NCBI GenBank assembly: GCA_020446045.1 | Contig: JAGRFM010000210.1 | Location: forward strand, 1 to 51,864 | DNA: 51,864 nt | From: Nitrosomonas sp. | Lineage (GTDB): Bacteria > Pseudomonadota > Gammaproteobacteria > Burkholderiales > Nitrosomonadaceae | Reading direction: 5' to 3' | Part shown: positions 43,806 through 51,864 of the stretch, one piece after another | Position numbering within the stretch: the first letter of the stretch is position 1 | How the letters are laid out: each line of letters opens with the position of its first letter | Program-made: the position numbers and the translations under genes | The notes under the pieces: model-generated | What the model was told of the DNA's origin: nothing | Databases searched by the model: none | What the model saw: only the letters and a program-made list of their open reading frames with translations

Positions 43806-46800
43806 CTAATAACGCTTCAGATAATTGTCCACCCGGTCAAGTTCTGTTTCAAATTGTGGCATTAAATCATCCAGTTTATGCCGGTCATTATTTTTACCGG
43901 CATGTTCGAGTGCTTCGCACAATTCGCCCAACCGTATCGCACCGACCGAACGCGACGATGACTTGAGTTTATGTGCGACAGAGCCGACTGTTGCCAGTTG
44001 TTTCTCGTGATACGCGGCGCGTAGCTGATTTGCTGTTTGTGTCGCATTTTTACGAAAATCCTGCAAAAATTCCTGAATCATTTGTGTATCATCGCCAATC
44101 AGTGCCTCAAGGACATGGATGTCAACGGGTATGGATGCTTTATCGGTTAGCGCTTCGGCAGGTTTTTTCGTGGGTTTTTCTGTTTGTTCTGGTGACGATG
44201 CATCGTCCAAGTGGTGTTGGTTGGTTGGTAGATATTTTTCCAACGTGGAATGAAGATCTTCGAGTTGAACCGGTTTGCTCAAATAAGCATCCATCCCGGC
44301 ATTCAGGCAACGTTCCTTTTCACCTTTTAATGCATTCGCAGTTAACGCAATAATCGGGATATGTTGTTTGTCCGATTCAAGTTCACGGATGTTTCTGGTC
44401 AATTCGAATCCATCGATTTCGGGCATATGCAAATCCGTCAATATCAAGCCGTAATCGCAGTTTTGCCAACGACCAAGCGCTTCCCTGCCGTCATTGGCGA
44501 TATCAGCGGCATAACCCAGTAATGCAAGTTGTTGTTTGATGACTTTCTGATTGATTTCGTTGTCTTCAGCAACCAGAATCAGCTTGCCTTTTTCTAAGGC
44601 TTCATCGCGAGACATGGGTGAAGGTTTTTCTGTTGATATATCGATTGCCGGTGATTTTTCTGCTTCAGGCTCTGCTCTGCCCGCTGCCAAGGCGATTGCC
44701 CGCATGAGGGACTGACGATACAGAACGTCGCCATCCAGCGTAACGATATCAATTGATTCGATTCGAGCTTGCCGGCGGCGGCCGCGTTTGATAATAATAA
44801 AATGCGGTTCAATACGGGCATGTAAGGCTTCTGCACGTTCTCCGAATGCGACGCGCAATTCGGCAAGCGGAGGTTCTTGATGTCCGGCATCAATCACAAT
44901 TAACCATAAGCCAGATTTCATGTGTTTAATGAATTGGCGGGCAGCGGCCAAATCGAACACTTGTTCGACTGAAGCGCCGCTGCTTTTTAGATAAACAGCC
45001 AGGTCGTTGCCCAGTCCTTCATGGTTGCCAAATATCAGGCAAGATAATCCGGACAGTTCGGTCGTTTTGTGCTGGTCTTCTTCTGTTGCGGGAAGTATCC
45101 TGAACGGCATCTGGATGACAAAAGTCGATCCTTGCTTCGGTTGGCTTTGTACTGTAATTTCCGCATCCATTAATTCAGCCAGATGGCGAGAAATAGTTAA
45201 TCCAAGCCCAGTTCCGCCAAACCGGCGGGTGGTTGAGGGATCGCCTTGTGAAAAGGATTTGAAAATTTTATCCAGCGTTTCTTTATTCATACCGATGCCG
45301 TTATCGGAAACCTGAAACGTAACGACAGCTTGTTCCGGTTCGGATTCCGTCAGTAACACGCGTACCGAGACTTTGCCCTGTTTTTCCTGTTTGCTTGAAA
45401 ATTTGATAGCATTATTGACAATGTTGACAAGAACTTGTCGGATTCGTAGCGGATCCCCGAGGACGTTTGCCGGAATTTTTGGATCGATAAACAGTGTCAG
45501 TTCCACATTTTTGCTTTGTGCCAGATGTGCTAGCATGCCGCACGCATTTTCAACGACACTGGCCAATGGCATGGGAATCTTCTCGATTTCCAGCTTGCCG
45601 GCTTCGATTTTGGAAAAATCGAGAATATCTTCGATGATGGCAAGAAGAGAATAAGCCGAATCGCGGATTAAATTGGCCATTTCCATTTGATAACCGCTCA
45701 AGCTTGTTTGCCGGAGTACGTCAATCATACCAATGACGCCATTCATCGGCGTACGTATTTCATGGCTCATGGCGGCGAGAAAACTTGATTTGGCCTGGTT
45801 TGCGGCTTCGGCATCGTTTCTGGCCTGTTTCAGATCTTTCATAATCCGTACATGTTCGCGGATATCCCGCATAACGCCGGTGAAATGGCGTTCCTCACCC
45901 ACAAAATATTCACTGACCGCGAGATAAACCGGGATCAACTCACCGTTTTTATGTACCGCTTCGACCTCACGACCGAGGCCGATACCGTGAGAACCATTTT
46001 CATAATGCCGCCCGACATATTGCTGACCGTGCCCGGTTTCGCAATAGCGTTCCATATAGAAAACATGCTTGGAGCGGTCAGGTTCTGGAACCAGAATAGC
46101 AACATTCTGACCGATGATTTCTTCGGGTGTGTAACCGAAAAGTTTTTCAATGACCTGATTGGCAGAAAGAATAAGCCCAATTTTGTCCGTTGTGACAACG
46201 CAATCAACCATATGCTCTACGATTGAGCGTGTTTCTTCTTCTTTGATAGCCAGAGCAGTGTTGGCATGTTGTAAATCTGCGGTGCGTTCTGCAACCCTAT
46301 GTTCCAATTCTTGGTTAAGTTGCCGCAGATTCTGTTCAGCATTTTTGCGTTCCTGATTGCTTGCATTCAATCGCTCAACCATGATATTGAACGTGTGGCC
46401 AAGCTGCCGCATTTCATTCCAGCCCGCGATGGTAACGCGTTGATGGAGATTCCCTGCGGCTATCTCCATAGCACCTTGATTCAACTGTTTCAGCGGTGTG
46501 ACTACCCGGCGGTTGAATAAGAAAGCGCCAAAAATGACGCCTAGCAACGTGATGCCCAGAATAATCATGCTGTATTCTTTTATCCGCTGGACATTGGCGA
46601 AAGCTTCGTCAAAATCTTTTTTAACGACAATGCCCCAGCGCATGCGGGAAAGCGGTCGCCAGACTGCGACCACGGCGACATCGCGGTAATCGCGCGTAAT
46701 TGCGCCCCCTGATTTGCCGGACAGTGCGTTTTTTAAAGCAATCGAGTAAGGTCTGTGCAGCTCGACTTTACGTTTTAACGCGGCATCGGGATCGGAGCTG

Positions 46801-47522
46801 AGTGGCGCCATGATGAGTGCAGTATAGTCATCCTCAAGTCTTGCAACGACGGTATCACCGGTTTTACCCAAACCGATGTTGTTGGATAAGACGTCAAAAA
46901 CATGTTTGCTATAAATCTGCAGCGCCAATACGCCGACAATTTCATCCTGAATAATAATAGGATAGGAAATAAATGCCGCAATGGCGCCGTGAGAGGGTTC
47001 ATAAAATTCAAAATCGGAAATTGAACTTTCCAGATGGTTTAATGCATGACGGGTGACTTGGCCCAAACCGGTTTGACTGTATGGTCCGGTCATCAGGTTG
47101 GTGGCGAAATCGGATTCGTGACTCTGGGTATAAACGATATCGCCTTTTGGTGAAATCAAAAACAAATCATAGTAGCTGGCATCTTCGACAAAACGTTTGA
47201 AATGGCTACGGTACTGCGCATCCAGTTGCCGGTATGCATCCGAATCTACTCCCTGTTCTTCGAAAACTTTCGGGAATTCAAGCATCGCATTTCGCGTTGC
47301 GATAGAATCATGCAGCAAGTTTGCATCCAACAGCCGCTCGGCGAAATAATTATCAATCTGTTCGACCTTTTTGTCTGCGATAGCCGATAAATTTTCGATA
47401 ACCGTTTTCTGGATTTCGTTTTCAAACGTATGCAAAAAGCTGTTGCCGATCACGAAAATAGGCAGTAATGAAACCAACGTAAACCAGACGGCGAAACGTT
47501 GTGTGAGCGAAGTAAATCTCAT
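43806..47522 (-). CDS. Hybrid sensor histidine kinase (Cache-HAMP-PAS-HK-REC-Hpt)
   Basis: A 1238-residue membrane kinase. Helix 1 is at ~8-30, followed by a double-Cache-like periplasmic region (~30-318), helix 2 at ~319-340 and HAMP at ~340-393. A PAS domain (~430-555), HisKA with FLAAMSHEIRTPMNG at about 582-596 and HATPase (NIVNNAIKFSS, DNGIGM, GGTGLGLTIS) follow. A degenerate receiver-like segment (~825-950), a true receiver (ILVAEDNEINQKV, Asp in LTDLHMPEIDG) and a C-terminal Hpt with VAHKLKSSSRSVG complete it. This is the BarA/ArcB-like multistep phosphorelay layout. The output regulator is not adjacent. GAGG precedes the start. Confidence 0.92.
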   Translation of the reverse strand: MRFTSLTQRFAVWFTLVSLLPIFVIGNSFLHTFENEIQKTVIENLSAIADKKVEQIDNYFAERLLDANLLHDSIATRNAMLEFPKVFEEQGVDSDAYRQLDAQYRSHFKRFVEDASYYDLFLISPKGDIVYTQSHESDFATNLMTGPYSQTGLGQVTRHALNHLESSISDFEFYEPSHGAIAAFISYPIIIQDEIVGVLALQIYSKHVFDVLSNNIGLGKTGDTVVARLEDDYTALIMAPLSSDPDAALKRKVELHRPYSIALKNALSGKSGGAITRDYRDVAVVAVWRPLSRMRWGIVVKKDFDEAFANVQRIKEYSMIILGITLLGVIFGAFLFNRRVVTPLKQLNQGAMEIAAGNLHQRVTIAGWNEMRQLGHTFNIMVERLNASNQERKNAEQNLRQLNQELEHRVAERTADLQHANTALAIKEEETRSIVEHMVDCVVTTDKIGLILSANQVIEKLFGYTPEEIIGQNVAILVPEPDRSKHVFYMERYCETGHGQQYVGRHYENGSHGIGLGREVEAVHKNGELIPVYLAVSEYFVGEERHFTGVMRDIREHVRIMKDLKQARNDAEAANQAKSSFLAAMSHEIRTPMNGVIGMIDVLRQTSLSGYQMEMANLIRDSAYSLLAIIEDILDFSKIEAGKLEIEKIPMPLASVVENACGMLAHLAQSKNVELTLFIDPKIPANVLGDPLRIRQVLVNIVNNAIKFSSKQEKQGKVSVRVLLTESEPEQAVVTFQVSDNGIGMNKETLDKIFKSFSQGDPSTTRRFGGTGLGLTISRHLAELMDAEITVQSQPKQGSTFVIQMPFRILPATEEDQHKTTELSGLSCLIFGNHEGLGNDLAVYLKSSGASVEQVFDLAAARQFIKHMKSGLWLIVIDAGHQEPPLAELRVAFGERAEALHARIEPHFIIIKRGRRRQARIESIDIVTLDGDVLYRQSLMRAIALAAGRAEPEAEKSPAIDISTEKPSPMSRDEALEKGKLILVAEDNEINQKVIKQQLALLGYAADIANDGREALGRWQNCDYGLILTDLHMPEIDGFELTRNIRELESDKQHIPIIALTANALKGEKERCLNAGMDAYLSKPVQLEDLHSTLEKYLPTNQHHLDDASSPEQTEKPTKKPAEALTDKASIPVDIHVLEALIGDDTQMIQEFLQDFRKNATQTANQLRAAYHEKQLATVGSVAHKLKSSSRSVGAIRLGELCEALEHAGKNNDRHKLDDLMPQFETELDRVDNYLKRY

Positions 47523-47718
47523 AGGGCATTCCTCGCAAACAATAAAACCGAATTGCTACAAATGTGTATTCACCGGATAGATTGAAAGGCACCGGTTAGT
47601 CCATGGTAGCAGATATTTTTCAGATGTGTTGGTTGGCGATGTATATCAGATAGTATTTACACAAATCACTTATTACGTTCTAATCGAACATCATCAATCT
47701 AATCATCTTTAACTTGCA

Positions 47719-48156
47719 ATGACGCCATTACCTTATCAGTTGCAACTTGTGCGATGGAGTGAGGCAGCACCGTTGTTGCGAATTGTTCGCGAATCAGTTT
47801 TTATCCAGGAACAACAGGTGCCTGTGGAGTTGGAATGGGATGAATTTGACCCGGTTTGTATTCATGTACTTGCTTTAACACAGGATGGCAAGCCAGTTGG
47901 AACGGCAAGGTTATTGCCGAATGGTCATATCGGCCGAATGGCTGTGATCAAATCGTGGCGTGGCAAGGGGATAGGCCGTGCCATGCTGCAATGCCTTCTT
48001 GATACGGCAAAACAAAATGGCATTACGGAAATCAAGTTGAATTCACAAATCAGCGCCAAGGCCTTTTACGAACGGTTTGGCTTTCAGGTATCCGGAGACG
48101 AGTTTATGGAAGCAGATATTCCGCATATTAAAATGTTTCTGACATTATTTGGATAG
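47719..48156 (+). CDS. GNAT family N-acetyltransferase (ElaA/YjcF-like)
   Basis: A 145-residue acetyltransferase. VFIQEQQVPVELEWDEFD and the acetyl-CoA loop MAVIKSWRGKGIGRAML, then KLNSQISAKAFYERFGF, are typical of the ElaA/YjcF subgroup. The substrate is unknown. Start at 47719 has a weak ribosome binding site. It converges with the small coiled-coil protein gene (gap 6 bp). Confidence 0.87.
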   Translation: MTPLPYQLQLVRWSEAAPLLRIVRESVFIQEQQVPVELEWDEFDPVCIHVLALTQDGKPVGTARLLPNGHIGRMAVIKSWRGKGIGRAMLQCLLDTAKQNGITEIKLNSQISAKAFYERFGFQVSGDEFMEADIPHIKMFLTLFG

Positions 48157-48162
48157 GCCATT

Positions 48163-48501
48163 TTAATATCGTCCGGATTGTTGCCATTCGCGTTCCAGAA
48201 TGTCCGAGGCTTCTTCCCAACGGGCTGTGGCGCGTCCCAGCCTTTGGGCTGCTTGGATCGATTTCTGTCGGCTTGTTTCAAGATTCTTTTCCTGTTCGGC
48301 CAGCCGTTTTTTGGCAGCCTCTATTTCTCGTTCAGCAAAGGCAGTATCTTGCTGTGCGCGTTCGGCTTCTTTCTTCGCTTTCATCATCTGTCCGTAAGCT
48401 TCATTTGCTCTATGCTGTAAGTACTTCAGTTCGTCACTGAGTTCAGCTTGAGTTGTGGGTATGGATAGAACGAACAGAAATAAGATCAAAAATATTTTCA
48501 T
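48163..48501 (-). CDS. Secreted coiled-coil protein, 112 aa
   Basis: A signal peptide (IFLILFLFVLSIPTTQA) is followed by ~92 residues of highly charged, heptad-rich sequence (NEAYGQMMKAKKEAERAQQD and onward) that should form a single coiled coil. No lipobox. It may be a periplasmic or surface structural helper. No family recognised. The C-terminal WEEASDILEREW is aromatic. Confidence 0.7.
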   Translation of the reverse strand: MKIFLILFLFVLSIPTTQAELSDELKYLQHRANEAYGQMMKAKKEAERAQQDTAFAEREIEAAKKRLAEQEKNLETSRQKSIQAAQRLGRATARWEEASDILEREWQQSGRY

Positions 48502-48680
48502 CGAGGTTCCTTTTTCAATTTGTTGCTAACAGGTTGATTACAAATTTTCAAGATGTGTTCTTTTGATTAGGGATTAGTTTGTTGTTTCAGGTAAATGAGA
48601 TGATATCTTTTGCGTTTTATTTTTGTAGCAGCGACAATTGCTATTTTAGCTGAACATTTTAATTGGAGCATCAAACAACA

Positions 48681-49073
48681 ATGAAACAATTTGACCATTC
48701 AAGTCGTTATCTGAATCATTCCAGGCAACTGTTTTTTCCACTTCTGGTTTTATGGCTGTTATTGTTTGCAGTACCTGTTTATGCCAGTTGTGCAGGGTGT
48801 CTGTGTCCGGGAGATCCATGCCGGTTATGTCCGTTACCTGCTGTGGAAGGCGATACACCTGACCCCGATGAGCCTGAAATTTGCGCCAGGATTCGGGCCA
48901 GAGTCCCGCCGATATCAGCACAGCCCGGTGAAAATGAATATTTCCCCAGTTTGGATCAATCGATTGCAACCTGTGTGAATGAAGGGGGTGACGTTATCCG
49001 GAACCGGCGGCGCAGTGAAGAATTTCCGTCCCGTTTTTATTGCAAACCGCCGACACCGATTCCGAGCAGATAA
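48681..49073 (+). CDS. Cysteine-rich secreted protein, unknown
   Basis: I start at ATG 48681 (GGAG lies 12 bases upstream); a TTG at 48663 is the alternative. The signal peptide is LFFPLLVLWLLLFAVPVYAS. The mature N-terminus has CAGCLCPGDPCRLC, i.e. two CxxC-like pairs plus an extra Cys within 14 residues, then a proline/acid-rich segment and two more cysteines near the end (ATCVNEG and YCKPP). It could bind a metal or form disulfides in the periplasm. I recognise no family. It ends 4 bp before dtd. Confidence 0.6.
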   Translation: MKQFDHSSRYLNHSRQLFFPLLVLWLLLFAVPVYASCAGCLCPGDPCRLCPLPAVEGDTPDPDEPEICARIRARVPPISAQPGENEYFPSLDQSIATCVNEGGDVIRNRRRSEEFPSRFYCKPPTPIPSR

Positions 49074-49077
49074 CTGC

Positions 49078-49524
49078 ATGATTACCGTTGTTCAACGTGT
49101 CAAAAAAGCCAGTGTAACGGTTAATGGCGCCGTTATTGGCGCCATTAATACCGGAATTACGGCGCTGGTTGCAGTGGAAAGAAATGATCGTGCAAAGGAC
49201 GCGGATCGTTTGCTTGAACGTATTTTGAATTATCGCATTTTCCCGGATGAGAACGGCCGAATGAACCTGAGTCTGCGTGCGATACAGGGTGAGTTATTGC
49301 TGGTTCCCCAGTTTACACTGGCTGCCGATACCCATTCCGGTAGCCGTCCCAGTTTTACCGGTTCGGCTTCGCCCGACAAAGGGCGCGAGTTGTTTGCGTA
49401 TCTGCAGGAAACATCCGGAAAAATTTATCCGGGAACGCAATATGGCCAGTTTGGTTCAGATATGCAGATTGAGTTGACCAATGACGGGCCGGTAACCTTT
49501 ATTCTGAAAGTGCCGGCAGCCTAG
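49078..49524 (+). CDS. dtd: D-aminoacyl-tRNA deacylase
   Basis: Start at ATG 49078 gives the family's N-terminus MITVVQRVKKASVTVNG (149 residues total). The longer frame from 48979 would overlap the preceding gene. PQFTLAADTHSGSRPSF and the C-terminal Gly-Pro motif NDGPVTF are present. E. coli Dtd has SQFTL where this has PQFTL. It removes D-amino acids from mis-charged tRNAs. It lies 4 bp after the Cys-rich gene, so the two are probably co-transcribed. Confidence 0.9.
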   Translation: MITVVQRVKKASVTVNGAVIGAINTGITALVAVERNDRAKDADRLLERILNYRIFPDENGRMNLSLRAIQGELLLVPQFTLAADTHSGSRPSFTGSASPDKGRELFAYLQETSGKIYPGTQYGQFGSDMQIELTNDGPVTFILKVPAA

Positions 49525-49541
49525 CCTGATCGACCTGCCCG

Positions 49542-49916
49542 ATGTTACAGACACTGGATTATTTTCTTTTTGGTGTGCACTGCATGGTCATCGGTTTCAA
49601 TCTGACTGGCTGGATCTGGAAATGCACCAGGCGCTGGCATTTGGTTTCGGTGGGCCTCACCGTATTTTCCTGGCTGGTGATGGGAGCATGGTATGGATTG
49701 GGTTATTGCGCTTTAACGGATTGGCATTGGCAAATTAAAAGAGAACTCGGTGAGACCCATTTGCCGAATTCGTTTCTCGTCTATTTATTTAACGATATCA
49801 TGGGACTGAGTCTGGGGCTGGGTTTTATCAATATGGGAGCAGGAGCTTCTCTTGCCGTAGTTGTCCTGCTTTCAATTGTTTTGAATATCCACGATTATAA
49901 GAAACAAAAACTGTAA
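49542..49916 (+). CDS. DUF2784 family membrane protein
   Basis: A 124-residue inner-membrane protein with about four helices (LFGVHCMVIGFNLTGWIW, LVSVGLTVFSWLVMGAWYG, a middle amphipathic segment, and GASLAVVVLLSIVLNI). YCALTDWHWQIKRELGE fits the CPLTxWE-like signature of DUF2784. Function unknown. It follows dtd by 17 bp on the same strand and is probably in its operon. No clear ribosome binding site. Confidence 0.75.
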   Translation: MLQTLDYFLFGVHCMVIGFNLTGWIWKCTRRWHLVSVGLTVFSWLVMGAWYGLGYCALTDWHWQIKRELGETHLPNSFLVYLFNDIMGLSLGLGFINMGAGASLAVVVLLSIVLNIHDYKKQKL

Positions 49917-50013
49917 AGTTGATCGGCAATACATTGGACGGACAGCATGATGCCGATACATTGTGTTGGAACGGCATATTGATTAACATGTTGTATTTGA
50001 TGGCAGTTTCAGC

Positions 50014-51429
50014 TCAATTTTTCAAGCGTAAATCTCCTGGATTGTGCGACTGATGCTCAGCTGCCAGTTCGTTCGCAAAGCTCTGTTTATTCCATGTGAT
50101 AATGGTGATCAGAATCGTTGAATAGATAAATGTGGATAACAAAATTACACCGATAACGACGGCCTGAAACATTTGCAGATGTTCGAAGGTGGATGGAATC
50201 ATCATTAACATGACAATCGACAGGCCGCCTTTTATACCCGCGAACGTCAAGACACACCACCAGCGGTAATTGACATTGGTCATTCGGGTTGTTTGGTTGG
50301 TAATAATGGCAAATTTACCCACCATTAACGCGCGGATCACCGTGGTGGCGATAAACATACTGAGAATTTCCGTTTTATAGTGCCAGAGTAGTTTGAAGTC
50401 AATAATTTCCGCCATGGCGACAAACAGAATGGTATTCGCCAGAATCGCCAGTAACTGGATATCTTCTTTGGTTCTCAGGTGCCTGTCACGTTCTTCGAGA
50501 GTTGCCTTTATCCGGGAAATCAGTCCTGTAATGAGCCGGCGTGATGATTTTCGGTTTTGCGCTGCTTGGTGTATGGCTTCTTCATCATCACCCAGTCGTG
50601 AGGCTTCTTCATCCAGCGCTTTCGTCATCATGTGCTGCACGGTAATAGTTGCGAAAATGCAGGATAAGATACCGGATAAATGTAAATGAGAGTGGCCGCC
50701 AAACAGATTCAATAACGTGTAAAAATGCTCGGCTAATTCAAAAGCACCGTATCCTGTTGCCAAAATAATCATCATTTCGGCAGTCCGGTTTTGCGTTGTT
50801 TTTAATGCCAGCAAACCTAAATAACCGGCGACAATACCTAAAACTGCGGATCCAAAGATGACAAGCAGGCTGATTTCAGAGACATAGTTCAGTGTAATTT
50901 CGCCGCCCTCCAGGGCATAAATACCGACGAAGACGAAAATGATCAGTGCCGTAGCATCGTTAAACAGGCTTTCGCCTTCAGCCAGAATTTTTAACCGGTG
51001 CGGAATGGAAAATTTTGAAAAAATACTGACGACCGAAACGGGATCGGTTGCCAGCACCATGGCAAACAAAATAATGATGGCCGCAGAAGATAAATGATAG
51101 TCGGCAAAAATGAGATCGGCGGTGAAAATCGCCATAAGTACCGACAACGCAACCGCGATCACCGAAATGTAAAACAGGCTCAACCCGTTTTCTTTGAGGT
51201 CTTTGACGCGCAATTCCAAAGAATCGGAAATTAACAGCACTGGAAGCAGGAATAATACCAACAGTGAAAATTCGGCCGGATTGCTGGTGAATAGTGGAGC
51301 CGGATGAAAAAAAGTGTGGAATATAAAGGATAAACCAATGAGCCCAAGTGGTGATGGAATGCCAAACCGATCTTCAAGTTGTAACGTAAAATAAAGAATA
51401 CCTGCGATGGAAAGTAAAGTCAGTATCAT
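50014..51429 (-). CDS. Cation:proton antiporter (CPA1/NhaP type)
   Basis: A 471-residue inner-membrane protein with about 11-12 helices. The functional signature SLFNDATALIIFV (Asn-Asp for ion exchange) and a preceding ATDPVSVVSIFSKF are visible, with SLSIVMLMMIP in the last helical third. A charged cytoplasmic segment (EERDRHLRTKEDI) separates the helices in the middle. It probably exchanges Na+ or K+ for H+. It is transcribed alone, converging on the DUF2784 gene, and faces 97 bp of spacer. Confidence 0.88.
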   Translation of the reverse strand: MILTLLSIAGILYFTLQLEDRFGIPSPLGLIGLSFIFHTFFHPAPLFTSNPAEFSLLVLFLLPVLLISDSLELRVKDLKENGLSLFYISVIAVALSVLMAIFTADLIFADYHLSSAAIIILFAMVLATDPVSVVSIFSKFSIPHRLKILAEGESLFNDATALIIFVFVGIYALEGGEITLNYVSEISLLVIFGSAVLGIVAGYLGLLALKTTQNRTAEMMIILATGYGAFELAEHFYTLLNLFGGHSHLHLSGILSCIFATITVQHMMTKALDEEASRLGDDEEAIHQAAQNRKSSRRLITGLISRIKATLEERDRHLRTKEDIQLLAILANTILFVAMAEIIDFKLLWHYKTEILSMFIATTVIRALMVGKFAIITNQTTRMTNVNYRWWCVLTFAGIKGGLSIVMLMMIPSTFEHLQMFQAVVIGVILLSTFIYSTILITIITWNKQSFANELAAEHQSHNPGDLRLKN

Positions 51430-51663
51430 TTATGTTCGTCTTAAAACCTTTGGTTGAGATGGTGTTTGGCGTACGTTATTTTACAGCCTGTTGCAGTACG
51501 ATAATGTTTAATGATAAAGAATATTGGCTCTATATTCTATGTAGCGCTTTGTGGAGAGCAATTCTGTTGTCTTAAAAAGGTGGTTTTTCGTTTCAGTTAA
51601 GCTACCTCCGGCATAGCCGGAGGCTTATCGCTTGAGCCCCTCAAAGGGTCTGTTTGTTCGCCG
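51430..51663. repeat. Right-edge intergenic region with paired hairpins
   Basis: A perfect hairpin CCTCCGGC-ATA-GCCGGAGG (51605-51623), then GCCGCT-AA-AGCGGC (51660-51673) that contains the stop codon of the next, broken ORF. Such hairpins after an ORF occur at the ends of IS200/IS605-type elements and as terminators; I cannot tell which. Confidence 0.45.
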
Positions 51664-51864
51664 CTAAAGCGGCATATCAATATCCAGTCTCATTTGATCA
51701 ATTCGTTCATCTTCTTTTTTTTGCTCACGTATATACGCAGGGCAATCGGGCTTAAATTACTCCAATAATTCGTAGCAGATAATCATTATCCCAACCTGCC
51801 TTTAACCGTTTTGTTTTTACACCAACTTTTGACGCTTTTTCTTTTTTTATCAGGTTCAACGCAA
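51664..51864 (-). pseudogene. Broken ORF at the right edge (unrecognised)
   Basis: From the window edge inward on the minus strand, one frame reads ALNLIKKEKASKVGVKTKRL through GWDNDYLLRIIGVI and stops at 51752-51754. One frame over, the sequence continues FKPDCPAYIREQKKEDERID to a stop at 51664-51666. Together they look like the C-terminus of one protein interrupted by a single frameshift. No family recognised. The N-terminal part is outside the window. It could be a mobile-element protein, given the hairpins that follow. Confidence 0.4.

Noticed and set aside
48646-48969. Minus-strand 107-residue frame opposite the Cys-rich gene
   Set aside because: No ribosome binding site and no family resemblance; the plus-strand frame has a signal peptide and sits correctly before dtd.
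49078-49524. PQFTL in Dtd in place of SQFTL as loss of activity
   Set aside because: The Gly-Pro motif needed for D-residue selection is present, and I believe this Pro variant occurs in related bacteria.
1-51864. CRISPR arrays, tRNA, rRNA and riboswitches
   Set aside because: I looked for spaced direct repeats, tRNA T-arm-like motifs and long conserved RNA structure and found none that I could support.

Overview
The window looks like chromosome of a chemolithoautotrophic betaproteobacterium, most likely a Nitrosomonas-like ammonia oxidiser. This is an inference from a phosphoribulokinase gene (Calvin cycle), an NnrS-type protein of nitrogen-oxide metabolism, an exosortase A (XrtA/PEP-CTERM) biosynthetic block, a surE-pcm-nlpD operon, and moderately AT-rich Gram-negative coding. 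No amo, hao or rRNA genes are present to prove it. I see no tRNA, rRNA or CRISPR array.

Layout. 1-4.5 kb: the end of nnrS, then a peroxide/iron-sulfur module (rubrerythrin, a heterodisulfide-reductase-like Fe-S protein, DUF3501, a CNP1-like lipoprotein) and a convergent SRPBCC gene. 4.6-16.3 kb: a long run on the minus strand. In transcription order it holds prsR, an XrtA-associated acyl-CoA ligase, a PLP decarboxylase, an asparagine-synthase-like enzyme whose glutaminase cysteine is replaced by glycine, an XrtA-associated acyltransferase, then a substrate-binding-like protein, a porin and a membrane GGDEF-EAL protein. 16.8-17.5 kb: a decayed IS1595-type transposase. 17.7-22.6 kb: a REC-EAL response regulator, a di-haem oxidoreductase, a secreted rhodanese and a small lipoprotein. 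22.7-26 kb: uvrD and phosphoribulokinase. 26.1-28.3 kb: a tandemly duplicated pair of genes (Gly/Tyr-rich secreted protein plus glycine-zipper lipoprotein). 28.5-32.6 kb: an unknown membrane protein, a TIGR04073-type exosortase-associated protein, ygfX and surE-pcm-nlpD. 33.4-40.5 kb: a chemotaxis operon (EAL-HDOD, CheZ-like, CheY, CheA, CheW, MCP). 40.9-49.9 kb: a small membrane protein, zapE, a hydroxyacid dehydrogenase, a large hybrid kinase, an acetyltransferase, small secreted proteins, dtd and DUF2784. 50-51.4 kb: a cation/proton antiporter. The right edge carries a broken ORF with two hairpins.

Two copies of a ~270 bp element (32968-33240 and 42367-42640), each with ~26 bp terminal inverted repeats and flanking TA, form a MITE family. 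One copy sits 25 bp from the zapE start codon.

Themes. Surface polysaccharide/PEP-CTERM biology and c-di-GMP/chemotaxis signalling dominate: one intact GGDEF-EAL, one REC-EAL, one degenerate EAL-HDOD, one NtrC-type PrsR, one hybrid kinase and a full Che core. The most interesting candidate for new chemistry is the XrtA-linked set of ligase, decarboxylase, Cys-less amidotransferase and acyltransferase, which could assemble an amide-linked small molecule or modification. Everything here was read by eye; no database search was run.
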